Below, in pieces: positions 61,701 to 64,000 of a DNA stretch of 64,000 nt. The stretch is from contig NC_031495.1 of the NCBI RefSeq assembly GCF_000237925.1, forward strand, positions 22,818,163 through 22,882,162, given 5' to 3'. Numbering within the stretch: the first letter of the stretch is position 1; each line of letters starts with the position of its first letter. The DNA is from Schistosoma mansoni. Taxonomy: Eukaryota; Platyhelminthes; Trematoda; Strigeidida; Schistosomatidae. The notes beneath the pieces are model-generated. The model was not told the origin of the DNA, made no database searches, and worked only from the letters and a program-made list of their open reading frames with translations. Both the position numbers and the translations under genes were made by a program.

Positions 61701-63449
61701 TGTCGAATGCAAAAAGTTTGGGCAGTCTTATTCCGAACTTTTGAAACGATCTATCATAGCTTAGAACATTTTACAACCCTACGTTTAATCTTCCCTATCT
61801 CCGAGATACTATTAACACACGAAATAAGTCGTCCTGAGGTCAAACAATGTATGGTTGGTCACAGAAGAGATATTTCCATCTTCAAACATGGGGATCGATG
61901 GATTATACAATATTTACCTATATTATCCAAGCAGTTTAATACTATTTACCACTTGTTGACGCTGCAGAAAAATGTGGAAATACAGTCACTTTATGATACG
62001 GAGTTAATTAGTATATCGCAAGTACACTGATGGAGATTTAGAAATAATCCAACTCATCGGTTTGGGATGTTAGCAAACAGAGATCATAAACGAAGCCATA
62101 AGCAAACGAGTTGCAATGTTCCTCTGTATCCTAAATAAAATATATCTCTAAAATGAACGAAATCAAAATTTGTTGAATTCTTTTATTTTTACTTTCATTA
62201 CATGATTTTCTTGATTGTGCGTCTTTAATAATAAGAATATTTCATCTTGTAAAGCCTATACACTGGCATCTTTTTGTACCTACGATTTTTTGTTGAAAAT
62301 AAAATAATCGTTAATTAACTATTTGGTTTCAGGTTAACTTACCTATTTTGGAAAGTTGTGAAGAAATAGTACGTGCAGTATACTTTCCGGCCAGTTTTTG
62401 TAATTCACTATCTATACGACGTTCTAATTCAGATATTTCCAGAGTAATACGAGCCATCGTTCCCTCTGACATACTCTAAGTATTTGATAAAACGAGTTAA
62501 TACATTTGACTATATATATATATATAATTCCTTCTCCGTTTGGTATCTAAATGGTTCTATCCATTCTCAGACAATCGAAACTACATCAAACCGAATATTA
62601 GTATTATGAGTACTTTTTACTGTGACGTCCATTTACTCTGGTAACCTAAACACACGAAGACGCAGAAAACTAGTAACAAATAACAAGAAATTAGCGTTAA
62701 CAACCACATACGATTGCATCCCTTTACAAATCTAACAAACAATTTATGAGTATAACGTATGACATTTAGAAGTTGGATTACATATGTATTTGTTACGTAC
62801 AGAACAAGTAGCTCTTAGAGTTGAGAAGCTAAGATAAATGAATGCTCAATGCTTATTAACTACTGAGGGATAGAGTGGATGTGTGTAGGCATTCAAATAA
62901 ATAATTAGTATAGCCTACGGGACTAAAAATACGGTATTCAACTCAGTGGAGCGGGATTTGAGTTTCTGAAAGTAGTTTAAAAACCCCGAAATAGTGACAT
63001 AGATTTTTCTTAGTCGATTATAATCAAATTTCCACGAAATAAAACATTTACAACGGACTTACTCCTTCATTGGATTGGTGACTTAGTGATTAAGGCACTC
63101 AAATTTCAACCAATAAGTTACAAGCTCAAACAGCATGAAATATTTAGGCTTAGAAAACCAGGTAATACTACTACCTGTCATCCAAATAGAGTGACTTAAA
63201 TTCGAGTATATAAACCTATGCTTAGGTGGTGAGTAACATTATTACCAACATATTCTTTGTTGAACAAAAATAACAGATGTTTACTTACTTTTATCTTCTC
63301 ATCTTCCTGTTTCATTGAAGCAACAAATGCTGGTGGGTCTTGTTCCTCCGTATAATCAACTGAAAAAAATGCTTCAATGCTGAGAGCAGATGATGGAGTG
63401 CGACCGAATTCTTCTAAACGCTTCCGAGCAGTACTTTGGCTTATTCGAG
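52729..63449 (-). CDS. BRF1: BRF1, TFIIIB 90-kDa-type subunit (3' part, eight exons; 5' end outside the window)
   Basis: Exons on the minus strand: 63289-63449, 62343-62475, 60396-60839, 58833-58901, 57288-57343, 55176-55260, 54322-54392 and 52729-53307 (TGA). All junctions are GT-AG and phases agree throughout, giving 531 residues plus a 2-nt partial codon. The first exon continues the end of the second cyclin-like repeat: [20 protein letters not shown], then DPPAF, like STLRKRLTEF.DTPTSQLTI in human BRF1. Exon 5 onward holds the C-terminal TBP-binding region: DIDDEELDR, then [20 protein letters not shown], then [16 protein letters not shown] highly acidic tail ends GAELW. BRF1 recruits RNA polymerase III to tRNA and similar genes with TBP and BDP1. 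The N-terminal zinc ribbon and first cyclin repeat must lie beyond 64000. A Thr-rich insert ([10 protein letters not shown]) in exon 3 is unusual. Confidence 0.9.
53884..54012 (-). repeat. tRNA-derived SINE-like repeat, copy a (BRF1 intron)
   Basis: On the minus strand: a degenerate A-box region GGTTAAAACGTTTGACTTTC, B-box AAGTTCGAACTC, then the conserved tail CAGGTAATATCATTAGCCCT. It shares the tail with copies at 56046, 59583 and 63065. Confidence 0.5.
55430..55592 (+). repeat. Foldback copy of the TTCTCTGAGCTGGAT repeat
   Basis: TTTTGTTCTCTGAGCTGGAT (about 55463-55482) returns inverted about 65 bp later (about 55549-55569), forming a hairpin arm of over 25 bp. The left side is complete from AGATTTGTAGCTCAGG; the right arm is a truncated inverted copy. 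Same family as the gap-broken repeat at 7277-7640. It is in BRF1 intron sequence. Confidence 0.65.
56046..56155 (-). repeat. tRNA-derived SINE-like repeat, copy b (BRF1 intron)
   Basis: Minus strand: TAACTACTTAGCTACATG, then the tail AACTGGATATTATCACTAAC. This is the most decayed of the four copies; the B-box is hardly recognisable. Confidence 0.4.
56287..56305. repeat. (TA)n microsatellite
   Basis: A short TA run in a BRF1 intron. Confidence 0.85.
58290..58503 (-). pseudogene. Non-LTR retroelement C-terminal fragment
   Basis: A minus-strand frame of 78 codons reads [38 protein letters not shown] and [15 protein letters not shown]. The K..GGQ...W/LH..., GPRD..NRW and DRSQWR...I-like pattern resembles the extreme C-terminus of schistosome retroelement polyproteins. 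Its base composition is much richer in GC than the surrounding BRF1 intron. I infer a retroelement relic; the exact clade is unsure. Confidence 0.4.
59583..59722 (-). repeat. tRNA-derived SINE-like repeat, copy c, best preserved (BRF1 intron)
   Basis: Minus strand: GTGGCGGCTCAGTGTTTAGG (A-box-like), a TTCGACTTTTAGAACTAGG middle, B-box CAGGTTCGAGTCG, then the tail CCAAGTAGTATCATTAGCCC. A and B boxes are clear, so it could still attract TFIIIC. It lies in the same orientation as BRF1. Confidence 0.6.
62511..62526. repeat. (TA)n microsatellite near a BRF1 splice acceptor
   Basis: A TA run about 35 nt upstream (in gene sense) of the exon that starts at 62475. Confidence 0.8.
63065..63235 (+). 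repeat. tRNA-derived SINE-like repeat, copy d (BRF1 intron, antisense)
   Basis: Plus strand: GGTGACTTAGTGATTAAGGC (A-box-like), a degenerate B-box TACAAGCTCAAAC, then the tail AACCAGGTAATACTACTACC. Unlike the other three copies it is antisense to BRF1. Confidence 0.5.
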
Positions 63450-64000
63450 CTAAAAAAAAAACAACCACACAATTATGAATAGATCCCACTAAAATTCTCT
63501 TTGAAAAATAATCAGCCGACAAAAATCAATATGAAACTAACCAGAAAATTACAAAATATTTAAATCATACGTTAAAAAAGGCATTATCAGGTTAAATGCA
63601 GATATGCATAATGATATAATTTTACGCTCCGGTTTATAAGGTGGATAGAATCTATAAAAACGAAATTTCATTTTACTGTAACGGACGAAGACTTTGGCAG
63701 GAGAAAATCAATTTCGTTATGTAAAATTATACACTGAATTTGTAAAGTATGAAAGCAATGTATTAAATACACTATTTGCACATATTTTTTGAGTTGTCTC
63801 TTACAGACTCAATCGTCCATCCATTCCTGTTATTACTCCAACTAATCTGTTTTCCTTTCTCTTCTGACAGTTAGAACTCTACCTTAAATTCCTGCTACAT
63901 ACGACTTATATATGTTCAGTATGTACCATTTTACAAAAAGAGTTTTGCATATGAAAAACACGCGAACATTCTTCCGTCTACATATGAACACCACCAGTAT
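63450..64000. other. BRF1 intron running off the right edge
   Basis: A polypyrimidine acceptor for the exon ending at 63449 is clear on the minus strand (nine or more T before AG). No further upstream BRF1 exon was found before the edge. Confidence 0.6.

Noticed and set aside
61626-62030. 134-codon plus-strand frame antisense within a BRF1 intron
   Set aside because: It starts with GTG and has no family resemblance. It is likely chance or an old insertion.
1-64000. CRISPR arrays or bacterial operons
   Set aside because: None is present. Spliced genes and eukaryotic retroelements show that this is nuclear eukaryotic DNA.

Overview
The window looks like a 64 kb piece of a Schistosoma (blood fluke) chromosome. 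It is strongly AT-rich, its genes are split by GT-AG introns (some only about 32-63 nt), and its repeats are those expected of schistosomes: CR1-like and RTE-like non-LTR retrotransposons, a Penelope-like relic, Smα-type hammerhead repeats and tRNA-derived SINE-like elements. The species cannot be fixed from the sequence alone. A 200-N assembly gap lies at 7319-7518.

Four host genes can be assembled by joining exons whose phases agree. (1) 15215-17602, minus strand: a compact four-exon homologue of MIIP (migration and invasion-inhibitory protein), 248 aa. (2) 36975-39389, plus strand: a seven-exon gene for a charged coiled-coil protein, with introns of 32-57 nt apart from one of 1.6 kb; not recognised. 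(3) 41944-50179, plus strand: a four-exon gene for a 210-aa charged protein, not recognised, with introns of 4.7 and 2.9 kb loaded with repeats. (4) 52729-63449, minus strand: the last eight exons of BRF1, the TFIIB-related subunit of the RNA polymerase III factor TFIIIB. Its N-terminal exons lie beyond the right edge.

Mobile DNA: two related CR1-like elements lie on the minus strand at about 20.0-24.0 kb and 27.5-30.9 kb. The first carries a PHD-finger ORF1 and an almost complete ORF2 with YADD intact, but it has two homopolymer frameshifts and an altered endonuclease motif. The second is 5' truncated and has several lesions, including loss of YADD. RTE-type 3' fragments, a Penelope-type GIY-YIG relic and two copies of a probable solo LTR are scattered elsewhere.

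The most interesting signal is a set of foldback elements in which a tRNA-like polymerase III promoter core sits between inverted arms, each arm holding a hammerhead ribozyme motif. One set matches the known Smα hammerhead (42.4-42.7 kb; a lone minus-strand copy is at 5.6 kb). The other (6.1-6.5 kb, with decayed relatives at 11.0 and 39.8 kb) has a different tRNA-like head and different helix I and III sequences. In its 6.1 kb copy the conserved hammerhead core is complete on both strands. I regard this as the best candidate for an undescribed system.

The left 15 kb, most of 31-37 kb and the 40-42 kb stretch show no gene that I can support.
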